DNA of 58,509 nt from the NCBI GenBank assembly GCA_030432595.1, contig JAUIGU010000025.1, positions 1 through 58,509 on the forward strand, given 5' to 3'. The notes below the pieces were generated by a model. It was not told the DNA's origin. It made no database searches and saw only the letters and a list, made by a program, of their open reading frames with translations. A program made the position numbers and the translations under genes. Positions 1 through 7,330 of this stretch are shown one piece after another. The stretch's first letter is position 1, and every line of letters starts with the position of its first letter. The DNA comes from Phycisphaerae bacterium. Lineage in GTDB: Bacteria > Planctomycetota > Phycisphaerae > Phycisphaerales > Phycisphaeraceae.

Positions 1-179
1 TTAGCGCTCGGGCCTTCAACCCGTGCCGTGCAATATCGAATGACTTCGACATCGTTTCCATGAAGCAATTTCTCAAATAGCTTTTGTAGGTCAAGCCATT
101 TGTTGGCTCCGCCTTTGACCGATCCGTAATACAGGTTTAGGCCATCCACATAAACAATGGTTTTAGACGGTTTCGCCAT
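1..179 (-). CDS. NYN-domain ribonuclease-like protein, N-terminal part (cut by window edge)
   Basis: The frame opens with ATG at 179 and stays open for 59 codons to the window edge, so only the N-terminus is visible. It reads MAKPSKTIVYVDGLNLYYG, and the YVDGLNLYYG strand with its acidic Asp is the hallmark first strand of NYN (LabA/DUF88, PIN-like) nucleases, which are metal-dependent RNases. A G-rich stretch about 8-12 bases upstream could be the ribosome site. The gene lies directly behind a strong promoter, a short structured RNA and a Rho-independent terminator, an order like that of type III toxin-antitoxin loci. Family membership is fairly secure from the motif; a toxin role is inference. 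Confidence 0.75.
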   Translation of the reverse strand, partial: MAKPSKTIVYVDGLNLYYGSVKGGANKWLDLQKLFEKLLHGNDVEVIRYCTARVEGPSA

Positions 180-191
180 AGGGTGGCCCCC

Positions 192-219
192 AAAAAAAAT
201 GCCGACCCTATAGGTCGGC
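192..219 (-). terminator. Rho-independent terminator between a promoter and the NYN gene
   Basis: On the minus strand a 7-bp stem (GCCGACC / GGTCGGC) with a 5-base loop is followed by A and eight T. It lies about 30 bases after the predicted transcription start and only 12 bases before the NYN start codon. Most transcripts from the promoter at 253-281 should stop here, with read-through feeding the NYN gene. Confidence 0.75.
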
Positions 220-246
220 TCAAGTCCCGAAAGACTTGGAAGTCGT
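192..246 (-). ncRNA. Candidate small structured RNA (about 55 nt) upstream of the NYN gene
   Basis: Start is inferred about 7 bases after the TATAAT box at 253-258, and the end is the U-run of the terminator. The RNA has a first hairpin (221-238), CAAGUC pairing with GACUUG around a UUCG-containing loop, and then the terminator hairpin. A second copy of GACUU at 241-245 could pair with the same AAGUC, giving two mutually exclusive folds. It could be a type III-like RNA antitoxin, an attenuator leader, or simply a leader; the sequence alone does not decide. I do not recognise a known RNA family. Confidence 0.5.
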
Positions 247-252
247 AAACAG

Positions 253-281
253 ATTATACCGTCCGGCACGCGGCAATTCAA
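253..281 (-). promoter_or_regulatory. Sigma-70-type promoter for the small RNA / NYN cassette
   Basis: Minus-strand TTGAAT (281-276), a 17-base spacer and a perfect TATAAT (258-253). The -35 box overlaps the last codons of the transposase gene. Predicted start of transcription is near 246. Confidence 0.75.
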
Positions 282-1177
282 TCGTGATTTTCGGCCTTTT
301 TGTAAGGCCCCCGCTTGTTTTCCTCGGTTCCGATGACCGCCGCTTCTTCGGCCTCCAACAGCCCGACCAATTCCTCCACCGTCCAGACGTGATCCGCGAT
401 CCCGGATTCCATCGCCGGGGTGACGCGGATGCTCTGGTGGACCCGGCAGAAGTTGTAGTACATGAAGTGCAGGGCGGTCATGGCCTCGTGATTCGTGACC
501 TTCTTGCTGAACGCATTGGTGAGGCGGGTGTATCGCCGCATCCCCATCCGCATCGTGAGGTTTTGCCGCTCGACGTAGGACGTGCTGATGTGCTTGGGCT
601 CGGGGTCGCCGAACCGGACGCGCTTCTGGCAGCCGCAGATTTTCGACGGGGAATACTTGACGCTCGCGGGCTTCTTGAGCCGGGGGTCGTCGCCGAACAG
701 CTTGACCAGTTGGGCGTAATCGACGTAGGCCCCGAAGTTGTCGCGTACCGCGTCGATGTAGGCGGCGAGCCCGTCCGTGGTCAGTTGGACCCGATCCAGC
801 AGACGCCCGGCCAGGTCGTGCATGAAGTCGAACGCGGTCCCACCGTCACGCTCGCCGCACAGGTACGAGATAACGAGCTTGGAGTCGGCGTCGATCCCGA
901 CCCACGTCCACACGTCGCCGACGCCCTGCTTGCCCTTCTCGACGTTCTTCTGCTTGGCCCCGACGAACGCCCAGATTTCGTCGCACTGGACCCGCTCGGC
1001 CTTGAGGCCCCGGACGTGCTCATTGTGGTACGCCTCGCACACGTCGCCCATGTCCACCAGCAGCTTGGCCACCGTGTTCTTGCTCACGCCAGTCATGCGG
1101 ACGGTGGAGCGGATCGAGCAGCCTTCCACCAGAGCCCGGATGACGGCGGCACGCTTCTCGGTGGACAGCTTTTTCAT
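278..1177 (-). CDS. IS1-like DDE transposase
   Basis: About 299 residues from the ATG at 1177. An N-terminal helix-turn-helix (residues about 18-42, RMTGVSKNTVAKLL) is followed by the catalytic core: D66 in CDEIWAF, D135 in TTDGLAAY and E203 in YVERQNLT, the order seen in IS1-type transposases. The frame is open back to 1306, but the extra residues look non-homologous, and a consensus promoter ends only 8 bases before ATG 1177, which fixes this start. No frameshift of the classical InsA/InsB kind is present; it is a single ORF. I found no terminal inverted repeats or target duplication, so element ends are unknown and the gene may be a domesticated or solo copy. Confidence 0.88.
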   Translation of the reverse strand: MKKLSTEKRAAVIRALVEGCSIRSTVRMTGVSKNTVAKLLVDMGDVCEAYHNEHVRGLKAERVQCDEIWAFVGAKQKNVEKGKQGVGDVWTWVGIDADSKLVISYLCGERDGGTAFDFMHDLAGRLLDRVQLTTDGLAAYIDAVRDNFGAYVDYAQLVKLFGDDPRLKKPASVKYSPSKICGCQKRVRFGDPEPKHISTSYVERQNLTMRMGMRRYTRLTNAFSKKVTNHEAMTALHFMYYNFCRVHQSIRVTPAMESGIADHVWTVEELVGLLEAEEAAVIGTEENKRGPYKKAENHD

Positions 1178-1185
1178 ACTGACCG

Positions 1186-1213
1186 ATTCTAGGGGTTCGC
1201 AAGCATTTGTCAA
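1186..1213 (-). promoter_or_regulatory. Consensus promoter of the transposase, giving a near-leaderless mRNA
   Basis: Minus-strand TTGACA (1213-1208), a 16-base spacer and TAGAAT (1191-1186). Only 8 bases separate the -10 box from the ATG at 1177, so transcription should begin within about 0-3 bases of the start codon. No Shine-Dalgarno sequence is possible on such a transcript. Confidence 0.75.
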
Positions 1214-1313
1214 GCATTTTTGGTCATTCTGAATATCGAGAGGTATTTCCTTTCGTAAGTGCGCGTCAGTCCGATAGTTAAGCGCAAGCGCAATAATTCC
1301 AGACACTTAAGCG

Positions 1314-1342
1314 TTGACTCCGATTGTGAGCTTTGGTACGAT
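1314..1342 (+). promoter_or_regulatory. Sigma-70-type promoter of the DUF433/PIN-like module
   Basis: TTGACT (1314-1319), a 17-base spacer and TACGAT (1337-1342). Predicted transcription start is near 1349, 24 bases before the ATG at 1373, which has TAAGG upstream. This argues against the longer frame that opens at 1259. Confidence 0.7.
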
Positions 1343-1372
1343 CTAGCTGAACATCGGGGATTTGTAAGGTAT

Positions 1373-2098
1373 ATGGTTGCCCTAGCCAAAAAGCATCCCG
1401 CATTGGCCGGTATTTACACCGTGAAAGAGGCTTCGCGCCTTGCGATGGTGTCCTCACGGATGTTCACGCGCTGGGTGAACGGGAACGCTCAAGGTGCCGC
1501 CGCCGTCAAGCGCTACATGCCCGAGAGTCCATCAGGGGTCGTCAGCTTCGTGGACTATGTTCAGGCCCGAGCCATTCGGACGATCCGCCGAGAGCGATTT
1601 GTTGACCATCCCGACAAGCCGGGAGAGCAGATCAGGGTCGCGCCAAGCTTGCAACAAATCAGGCAGGCGGTCGAAGAAGCCGAAAAAATGGGGTTCCCTT
1701 ACCCCTTCGCTCGCCAGCATACTACATTTGTGTTTAACGATGATATCGTCGTGAAGTTAGAAGACGGCGCAGTCGTTACGTTGACTGGCAAATACAAGGC
1801 CCAACATCTGATCGAGCCGATTGTCGAGCCGTATCTTTTTGAGCTTGAGTTTGGCGAAAATGGGCTAGCTTCTCGGGACACGCCGCTGTCTCATGGCGAC
1901 CGATCAATCGTGATTGACCCCAAGGTGAAATATGGCACGCCGATAGTCATGCCCTGCGGAGTATCGGTGAGTGCTTTAGTACACGCGATCGACGAAGAGG
2001 GCGGGATTCAGGGGGCGGCGGACGCATACGGGGTTGACCCGAAAGACGTTAAAATTGCCCTCAAATATGAAGATATCCTCTCCGGGATCGCTTCCTAA
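1373..2098 (+). CDS. HTH-DUF433 antitoxin-like protein
   Basis: 241 residues from the ATG at 1373, chosen because a promoter ends at 1342 and a TAAGG ribosome site sits 5 bases upstream. The N-terminus (residues about 12-40, YTVKEASRLAMVSSRMFTRW) looks like a MerR-type winged helix. The C-terminus (from about 185: a strand starting IVIDPKVKYGTP, then a helical part with VSVSALVHAI) is a DUF433 domain, known from VapB-like antitoxins. The next gene overlaps its end and encodes a PIN-like protein, the usual partner. The likely role is toxin neutralisation plus autoregulation of the pair. The region has visibly lower GC than the flanks, consistent with transfer. Confidence 0.78.
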   Translation: MVALAKKHPALAGIYTVKEASRLAMVSSRMFTRWVNGNAQGAAAVKRYMPESPSGVVSFVDYVQARAIRTIRRERFVDHPDKPGEQIRVAPSLQQIRQAVEEAEKMGFPYPFARQHTTFVFNDDIVVKLEDGAVVTLTGKYKAQHLIEPIVEPYLFELEFGENGLASRDTPLSHGDRSIVIDPKVKYGTPIVMPCGVSVSALVHAIDEEGGIQGAADAYGVDPKDVKIALKYEDILSGIAS

Positions 2099-2609
2099 AG
2101 TCATGCTCGACGAGTGCATGGGTTGCCAAGGTTCACGCCTAGCAGCCAGCCTTTTTGAGTTGCACAAGCCCCCGGTTCATGCCGAATGGCTGAATGATTT
2201 TTTGGGTCGCCAAGGCTCGCTAGATGTCGATTGGACCCAAATCATCCAGTCTCAAGGCGGATGGATCGTCGTCAGTTGTGACAAAGGAAAACAGCGGGGG
2301 GAGAAGGCTCGATTGAAAGGCCCGCCGCTGCACCTGATCTGCCCGGCCCGCAAAATCACAGCGTTCTTTTTGGGAGGGAAAGCATCGAATCGGTCTGGAT
2401 TTCACAAAGCCACGGAAGGAATCTCGCTCTGGCCCGCAATGGTTGAACGCTACAACACGGCAGAGCCCGGAACTCGATTTCGGATCAGGCGAACAACCAA
2501 CGGGCTGACACTGGCCCAATGGCCGCTCGCCGCTAACGAGGTTCTTCCCGATCTTTCCAACGAGCCGCCGCCGCCTTCTTCGCTATTTCCCGACGCTCCT
2601 CAAGAGTGA
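2067..2609 (+). CDS. PIN-like domain protein, probable toxin of the pair
   Basis: About 180 residues if ATG 2067 is used; this overlaps the antitoxin by 32 bases and suggests translational coupling. ATG 2103 (MLDECMG) is an alternative. The first strand KVMLDE and the later WIVVSCDKG resemble the acidic strands of PIN-like (DUF5615-type) nucleases, and the position behind a DUF433 gene fits the pairing. An extension after residue about 105 (rich in K, R and W, ending in a Pro-rich tail) has no family that I recognise. No enzymatic function is proven by sequence; RNase activity is inferred from the family. Confidence 0.65.
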   Translation: MKISSPGSLPKVMLDECMGCQGSRLAASLFELHKPPVHAEWLNDFLGRQGSLDVDWTQIIQSQGGWIVVSCDKGKQRGEKARLKGPPLHLICPARKITAFFLGGKASNRSGFHKATEGISLWPAMVERYNTAEPGTRFRIRRTTNGLTLAQWPLAANEVLPDLSNEPPPPSSLFPDAPQE

Positions 2610-2790
2610 GCTTCTCAGCCCTCGCCTTGCCTCCTGCAACACCACCGGCATGGCCGCGTTTTTCGGTGTTTGCCTCGCCTTCTTCCGCCTGCCCCGTCGC
2701 CAGGTCCACGATCCGCTTGGCGAGCTGGTTCGCGTCCCGCGGGCGCTTGGGCTTTTTCTCGGGGTCCGGCTTCACGGGTTCGTCTGACAT
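2533..2790 (-). CDS. Small charged protein with GGKARAEKLT / AKKAAAARW motif
   Basis: 85 residues, rich in K, R, E and A. After a disordered PDPEKKPKRP stretch it carries RGHAGGVAGGKARAEKL followed by EERREIAKKAAAARW, a motif often found alone or as a tail in bacterial proteins and loosely similar to stress-type KGG repeats or histone H1-like tails. It is convergent with the PIN-like gene, and the 3' ends overlap by 77 bases. The motif suggests nucleic-acid binding, but the function is not established. Confidence 0.65.
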   Translation of the reverse strand: MSDEPVKPDPEKKPKRPRDANQLAKRIVDLATGQAEEGEANTEKRGHAGGVAGGKARAEKLTLEERREIAKKAAAARWKDREEPR

Positions 2791-2889
2791 GCCCCCATTG
2801 TACGGGGCGAATCTCGCGGGCTAGATTTCAGACTGACCCACTACCCAAACTCCGCACAACTCGACCTTGGCTTCCCGCCGGCGTGGGGT

Positions 2890-3537
2890 ATGATTGCGTG
2901 GCGAATTATTCAAGCTCTGCCCGGCATTGTGCTGATGAGAACAGGTTCCCCCGATAACCCCGGCACCGCATCCCCTCAGGCCGTTGCCGCCGCCATGGCC
3001 GCCCGCGCCCGCGCGGTCAGCCGGCTCGGGTCGCTCACCGCCGGCCGCGTCGAACCCCAAGCCGACCCCACCCCCAGCCGCGCGTCGTCCCTGCCGGTCG
3101 ACCGCCGCCGCAAACACCCCAAGCTCCGGCTCGTCGGCGTCGAGACCGGGTCAGTCGTCAAGCCCGCGATCACCCCCCAGCAGCACGACCCCATCACCGA
3201 CACCGCCGACCCCCGCTGGGTCCTGGCGGTCCGCACCGCCGAGCAGCTCGAAGGCACCATCCTCCGCCCCGAGAAACGCGAACACCTCCTCAAACTCGGC
3301 AAGGTCTTCGGCCTCACCCCCTTCGACGCCAACCTGGTCATCGCCATCGTCCAAGACCAGGCCCGCCGCGGCCACGCCCCGGCCTACTGCCCCACCGCCG
3401 GCGAGCCGCAGCTGCGCATGGTCCCGCCGCCGCGCCGCCGGCCGTGGTCTCTGCGCCGTTGGCTCACCCTGGGCGCCTGCATCGCCACGTTCACCGCCGC
3501 CGAACTCGCGGTGCTGGCCTGGTACTTCGGGGGGTGA
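2890..3537 (+). CDS. Hypothetical protein with C-terminal membrane anchor
   Basis: 215 residues from ATG 2890, or 200 from ATG 2935. The first 90 residues are Ala/Pro/Arg-rich and probably disordered. The middle (about 105-160) is a compact helical region with LEGTILRPEKREHLLKL and FGLTPFDANLVIAIV. A basic patch PPPRRRPWSLRRW precedes a single transmembrane helix near the end (LGACIATFTAAELAVLAWYF), so the bulk should be cytoplasmic and tail-anchored. I do not recognise the family. GC content and codon use match the chromosome, unlike the preceding island. Confidence 0.65.
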   Translation: MIAWRIIQALPGIVLMRTGSPDNPGTASPQAVAAAMAARARAVSRLGSLTAGRVEPQADPTPSRASSLPVDRRRKHPKLRLVGVETGSVVKPAITPQQHDPITDTADPRWVLAVRTAEQLEGTILRPEKREHLLKLGKVFGLTPFDANLVIAIVQDQARRGHAPAYCPTAGEPQLRMVPPPRRRPWSLRRWLTLGACIATFTAAELAVLAWYFGG

Positions 3538-3591
3538 CGCACAGCTCCGACGCTCGGTCTTCCAACTTCTCTCGCCAGGACATAACGAAGA

Positions 3592-4461
3592 TCACCGCAC
3601 CGGCGGCGCAAAGTGGTGCAGAACGATGCCTGCGGCCACGGCAACGTTCAGTGAATCAACGCCCGCATGCATCGGGATCGTGACCACGCGCGAGCACAAA
3701 CCCAGGTGTTCTTCGCTCAGGCCGTAGCCCTCGGACCCGAGCACGACGGCGAGGCGGTCCGCGCGATCGGCGAGTTTGAGGTCCAGGGCGTCGTCGCGCA
3801 GCGCGGTGCCGACCACATCGAACGTGAACGCGTCGCGCAGGCGTCGGAGGTCGCGGGCGATGTTGTCGCTGCGCACGATCGGCAGTTTGAAGATCGTGCC
3901 CATCGACAGACGCACCGACCGCCGGTACCACGGGTCGTTGCACCGCTCACCCAGCACCATGGCGTCCACCCCCAGGGCCGCGGCGATGCGGATCAGCAGC
4001 CCGAGGTTGTCGACGTTGGTGATCTCCGGGCAAACTACGAGCGTGCGTGCGCTTGAATCCCCCTCCACCCGGGAGGGGCCGGGTGAGGGTGCCTCGGGAT
4101 CCCTCCCGTGTCCTCGCGTGCATCCCTGAATCGGCGGTGCCGAAACATCCTCCAGCGTTCGGTCCGCCGGCACATACCCCGCCGCGATCACCCCCTGATG
4201 CAGCCTGAACCCGACCGTGTCGCGGAGCACGTCTTCTGGGCAGACGAACATCGGCACGTCCTCCGGCCAACGCGAACGCCACGCCCCGGCTTTCCGGTCA
4301 CTGCACAGAAGGGAGTGGAGTCGCAGTCCGCTCTCGAGCAGGCGTTCGACGACCAACGCCCCCTCGGCGAGGAACAGCGCGGTGTCCCGACGGACCTGCT
4401 TGTCGGGCAGCCCGACATAGAGCTCGAGCCGGGGGTCGTCGGCATGGGTGATGGTGGGCAC
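3592..4461 (-). CDS. TrmH/SpoU-family RNA 2'-O-methyltransferase with in-frame repeat insertion
   Basis: 289 residues from GTG 4461, which has GGGCGAGA upstream; ATG 4509 is in frame but adds 16 residues that do not look homologous. A substrate-binding N-domain (1-100) is followed by the SPOUT domain with its three motifs: NVDNLGLLIRIAAALG (from about 149), VVLGSEGYGLS and IPMHAGVDSLNVAVAAGI near the C-terminus, which form the knotted SAM site. Residues about 110-139 (with EAPSPGPSRVEG) are encoded by a GC-rich palindromic repeat found elsewhere in the window, inserted in the interdomain linker without breaking the frame. It probably methylates a ribose in rRNA or tRNA; the exact target cannot be read. 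Confidence 0.85.
   Translation of the reverse strand: MPTITHADDPRLELYVGLPDKQVRRDTALFLAEGALVVERLLESGLRLHSLLCSDRKAGAWRSRWPEDVPMFVCPEDVLRDTVGFRLHQGVIAAGYVPADRTLEDVSAPPIQGCTRGHGRDPEAPSPGPSRVEGDSSARTLVVCPEITNVDNLGLLIRIAAALGVDAMVLGERCNDPWYRRSVRLSMGTIFKLPIVRSDNIARDLRRLRDAFTFDVVGTALRDDALDLKLADRADRLAVVLGSEGYGLSEEHLGLCSRVVTIPMHAGVDSLNVAVAAGIVLHHFAPPVR
4040..4142. repeat. GC-rich palindromic repeat inside trmH-like gene (copy 1)
   Basis: Contains a 22-base core at 4071-4092 (GGGAGGGGCCGGG, then TGAGGGTGC) that recurs at 26036-26057 and, in the opposite orientation, at 26595-26616; this copy differs from them at one base. CTCCACCCGGGAGG at the left is palindromic. The length keeps the reading frame. Confidence 0.75.
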
Positions 4462-4554
4462 GATCTCGCCCAAGTTAAAGCAACGAGGTCCACAAAAACG
4501 TAGGACCATCTCTCGACCGGCTGTATGCTGTGCGGTTCGTTTTGGGGAGTTTCA

Positions 4555-5877
4555 ATGAGCGAGTCAAGACGGGATTTACCCCGTCGAATCATCCTCGACG
4601 TGACACGGACGGCGCTGCACGGCGGGTCCGGCGGCGCACACCGCGTGGTGCGCCAGTTGTCCAGACACGCGGAGCGAGCCGCAACCGAACGCGGGGTGGC
4701 GTTGGAAGTCGTCGCGTGGACGGGCCGGCGGTATGCACGGGTAGCGCGGCGTCTGCCACGCAGTCCCCGACGCTGGGTGGCGTTCCTGCACACCATCCAC
4801 AACCGGCGGCGTTTGCGCCGGCAGCACGGCGATGTCCACGCGGCCACCGAGCCGATCGCCGCCGAGTCTGCGGAGTGGATGCCCGCCTGGATGGAGCAAA
4901 CGGTCGGGCTGGCCGCGGCGCGCGGCGCGACGGTGCGACCGCGTGCCGGCGATGTCCTCGTGTTGCTGGACGCCCCATGGAATTCGGCCAGCCTGCTCGA
5001 TCACGCGGAAGGCTGCCCGGCGACGGTCGGCGTGTTCGTACACGACCTGATGCCGTTGGACGCGCCGGAGACGTTTGCCGCGGGGGTGCCGGGCCGGTTC
5101 CGTCGGTGGGTCGACCGGGCGTTGTCGGTGTCCGACTTCGTCGTGACGGTGTCGGAGACGACGCGAGCCGCCGTCGAAACGCACCGGTCATCACTCGAGT
5201 TGCCGCCCATCCCCAGCGCAAGCTTCCGACCCGGAGCGCTCACCGATGAAGAACGCCTGCGGCGTGACAAGGCGGTGGACGTGGCGCTGCTGCGCCAGAC
5301 CCTGCCCGCGTGCTTTGTCGGCGAGCCGACCGTGCTTTGCTCGGCCATGTTCGACCCGCGGATGAACCACGCCCAACTGCTCGACGGGTTCGAGGCGTAC
5401 TGGGCGCGCGGCGGGACGACGCGGCTGCTCTTGGCGGGCGTGGTCGGATGGGGTGCCGGCGAGTTGCTTCAGCGGCTGGACCGCCACCCGCAGCGCGGCC
5501 GTCGGCTGCTGGTCATGCACGACCTGAACGACCACGAACTGACCTATGCGCTTCGGCTGGCGGCGGCGGTGGTCTACCCTTCCCTCGCCGAAGGGCACGG
5601 CGCCGGCATCATCGAAGGCCTGGCGCACGGCTGCCGGGTACTGGCCAGCGATATCCCGGCCCACCGCGAGGCCGGTGGCGACGCGGCGTGGTACTTCCCG
5701 CTTGGCGCGCCCGAAGCGCTGGCCGACCTGATCCAGCGGCTGGACACGACCGGGCACAATGAAAAGCCGACGCCGCCGCGCCTCCCGACGTGGTCTGAAA
5801 GCACCGTCCGGTTCTTCGACACGCTCGAAACGCTGGTGGCGAAATCGAAGCAACCCGAGAACGAAACGGGCCCCTGA
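4555..5877 (+). CDS. Glycosyltransferase, GT4-like
   Basis: 440 residues from ATG 4555, which has GGGGAG 8 bases upstream; an upstream in-frame ATG at 4525 lacks one. The C-terminal half carries the GT-B donor-site pattern: GHGAGIIEGLAHGCRVLASD with two Glu spaced as in the EX7E motif, then IPAHREAGGDAAWYF. The N-terminal half has an acceptor-binding Rossmann-like region with VFVHDLMPLDAPE. Retaining transfer of a sugar from a nucleotide donor to a surface glycan is expected. The stop overlaps the start of the next glycosyltransferase (TGATG), so the two are translationally coupled and probably build the same polysaccharide. Confidence 0.85.
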   Translation: MSESRRDLPRRIILDVTRTALHGGSGGAHRVVRQLSRHAERAATERGVALEVVAWTGRRYARVARRLPRSPRRWVAFLHTIHNRRRLRRQHGDVHAATEPIAAESAEWMPAWMEQTVGLAAARGATVRPRAGDVLVLLDAPWNSASLLDHAEGCPATVGVFVHDLMPLDAPETFAAGVPGRFRRWVDRALSVSDFVVTVSETTRAAVETHRSSLELPPIPSASFRPGALTDEERLRRDKAVDVALLRQTLPACFVGEPTVLCSAMFDPRMNHAQLLDGFEAYWARGGTTRLLLAGVVGWGAGELLQRLDRHPQRGRRLLVMHDLNDHELTYALRLAAAVVYPSLAEGHGAGIIEGLAHGCRVLASDIPAHREAGGDAAWYFPLGAPEALADLIQRLDTTGHNEKPTPPRLPTWSESTVRFFDTLETLVAKSKQPENETGP

Positions 5878-7130
5878 TGCGGATCGCGCAGTTGAGTATC
5901 GCCGAGCGGGACGGCGGGGCCGAACGCATCGCGCTGGACCTGCACCACGGTTACCGCGCGGCGGGGCACGACGCTCGCCTGCTGACCCCGCGCCCGCTAC
6001 GCGACCACGCCGGCAAGACCACCACGCCCGGCGTCATCGGCATCGACGAACACGCCGGGCGCTTGCCTTGGGTCCGTTGGCTGTCGCGGTATGACCGGCG
6101 GGCCGCACGCCCGGTCGCGGCGGTTCGTCGTCGTCTGGGCTACGACGACTACGCGCACCCGTGGACGTCGGGGTTGCTCGATCTCCTGCCCTGGACGCCG
6201 GACGTGCTGCACCTGCACAACCTGCACGGCGGATGGTTCGACCTGCGCCAGCTCGCACCGCTTTCGCACAAGCTCCCCGTGGTGGCAACATTGCACGACG
6301 CGGTCTGGGCCACGGGCGGGCCGCACTTCCCCTGCATCGCCCCGTCCTGGCGTGAGCACGTCGTCGAAAAAAACCGCAAACGCCGTGCCCCGATCTTCCG
6401 CGACAGCCGGCTGCGCGTCGCGACGCCGTCGCGATGGATGCTCGGCCTGATCAACGGCGGCAGCCTGGAGCCCGGCGTCATCGAACGGCGCGTGATCCAC
6501 AACGGCGTGGACACGGACGTGTATTCACCCGGGCCGCGCGAGCCGGGACGCCGCCGGCTCGGTGTTTCGGATGACGAACACCTGTTGCTCATGGTCGCGA
6601 TGCCCGGACGCCGTGGCTTCACCCACAAAGACCCGCAGACCGCGCTGCAAGCCGTACGAAAGATCGACCCGGCGTTGCGCCCGGCGACACTCTGCTTCGT
6701 CGGTTCCAACGAGCCACCGACCCAATCCAACGGCGTCACGGTCCTGCACCACCCGGTCGTCACCGACCGCAGCGAACTGACGGAGTTGTATCGGGCCGCC
6801 GATGCGCTGGTCCACGCCGCGCACGAGGACAACTTCCCCACCGTGATCCTCGAAGCCATGGCGTGCGGCCTGCCCTGCGTCGCGACCGACCGCGGCGGCA
6901 TGCCCGAGCAAATCATCGAAAAGCAGACCGGCTTCGTGGTTCCGACGCACGACCCGGAAGCACTTGCGGTCGCGTTAAACAACGTGCTGGGCGACGAATC
7001 CATGCGTGTCGGAATGGGATGCGCCGCGCGGAAACGGGCTTGCGAACACTTCACCCTTGAGCGGATGACACGGGACTACCTCGAATGGTTCGCCGGATTC
7101 GTACCCGACGCCACGGGGCTGCGCTGCTAA
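5877..7130 (+). CDS. Glycosyltransferase, GT4 family
   Basis: 417 residues; ATG 5877 shares its A with the previous stop. The N-terminus MRIAQLSIAERDGGAERIA is the typical GT4 first strand and glycine loop. Further on come HLHNLHGGWFD and LPVVATLHDAVWATGG, seen in WcaC-like exopolysaccharide transferases. The donor site is HEDNFPTVILEAMACGLPCV followed by TDRGGMPEQI, with the two Glu of EX7E. The likely role is surface polysaccharide synthesis with its upstream partner, at the cytoplasmic face of the inner membrane. Acceptor and sugar cannot be told from sequence. Confidence 0.88.
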   Translation: MRIAQLSIAERDGGAERIALDLHHGYRAAGHDARLLTPRPLRDHAGKTTTPGVIGIDEHAGRLPWVRWLSRYDRRAARPVAAVRRRLGYDDYAHPWTSGLLDLLPWTPDVLHLHNLHGGWFDLRQLAPLSHKLPVVATLHDAVWATGGPHFPCIAPSWREHVVEKNRKRRAPIFRDSRLRVATPSRWMLGLINGGSLEPGVIERRVIHNGVDTDVYSPGPREPGRRRLGVSDDEHLLLMVAMPGRRGFTHKDPQTALQAVRKIDPALRPATLCFVGSNEPPTQSNGVTVLHHPVVTDRSELTELYRAADALVHAAHEDNFPTVILEAMACGLPCVATDRGGMPEQIIEKQTGFVVPTHDPEALAVALNNVLGDESMRVGMGCAARKRACEHFTLERMTRDYLEWFAGFVPDATGLRC

Positions 7131-7187
7131 GGTCTGCCCGGGCCAACCCGCCCGCGTGTCCACGCCCCCTTACCCCGGTGATGTTCG

Positions 7188-7319
7188 ATGCAATGGGTCT
7201 TCTGGCTTCCGTGTCTGTTTCCGGTCCTGCTGGTGGGCGGGCTCTGCGTAGCAGCGTTGTTCCGGCAAATCCGTGAAGACCGCAAACACCGAAACAACCA
7301 AGAAAAAAACACCGACTGA
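7188..7319 (+). CDS. Possible 43-residue membrane microprotein
   Basis: ATG 7188 opens a 43-codon frame: MQWVFWLPCLFPVLLVGGLC and a few more hydrophobic residues form one transmembrane helix, followed by a charged tail FRQIREDRKHRNN. This topology (short N-out helix, basic cytoplasmic tail) is typical of small membrane proteins. The ribosome site is weak. It lies 57 bases after the glycosyltransferase pair on the same strand and 11 bases before the convergent xylulokinase gene. Function unknown; it may be fortuitous. Confidence 0.4.
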   Translation: MQWVFWLPCLFPVLLVGGLCVAALFRQIREDRKHRNNQEKNTD

Positions 7320-7330
7320 AACCCACGTGC

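Noticed and set aside
236-1192. Plus-strand frame antisense to the transposase
   Set aside because: It mirrors the codon bias of the transposase and has no motif; the minus-strand frame carries the DDE residues.
180-1260. Complete insertion sequence with terminal inverted repeats
   Set aside because: No matching ends or target duplication could be found around the transposase gene.
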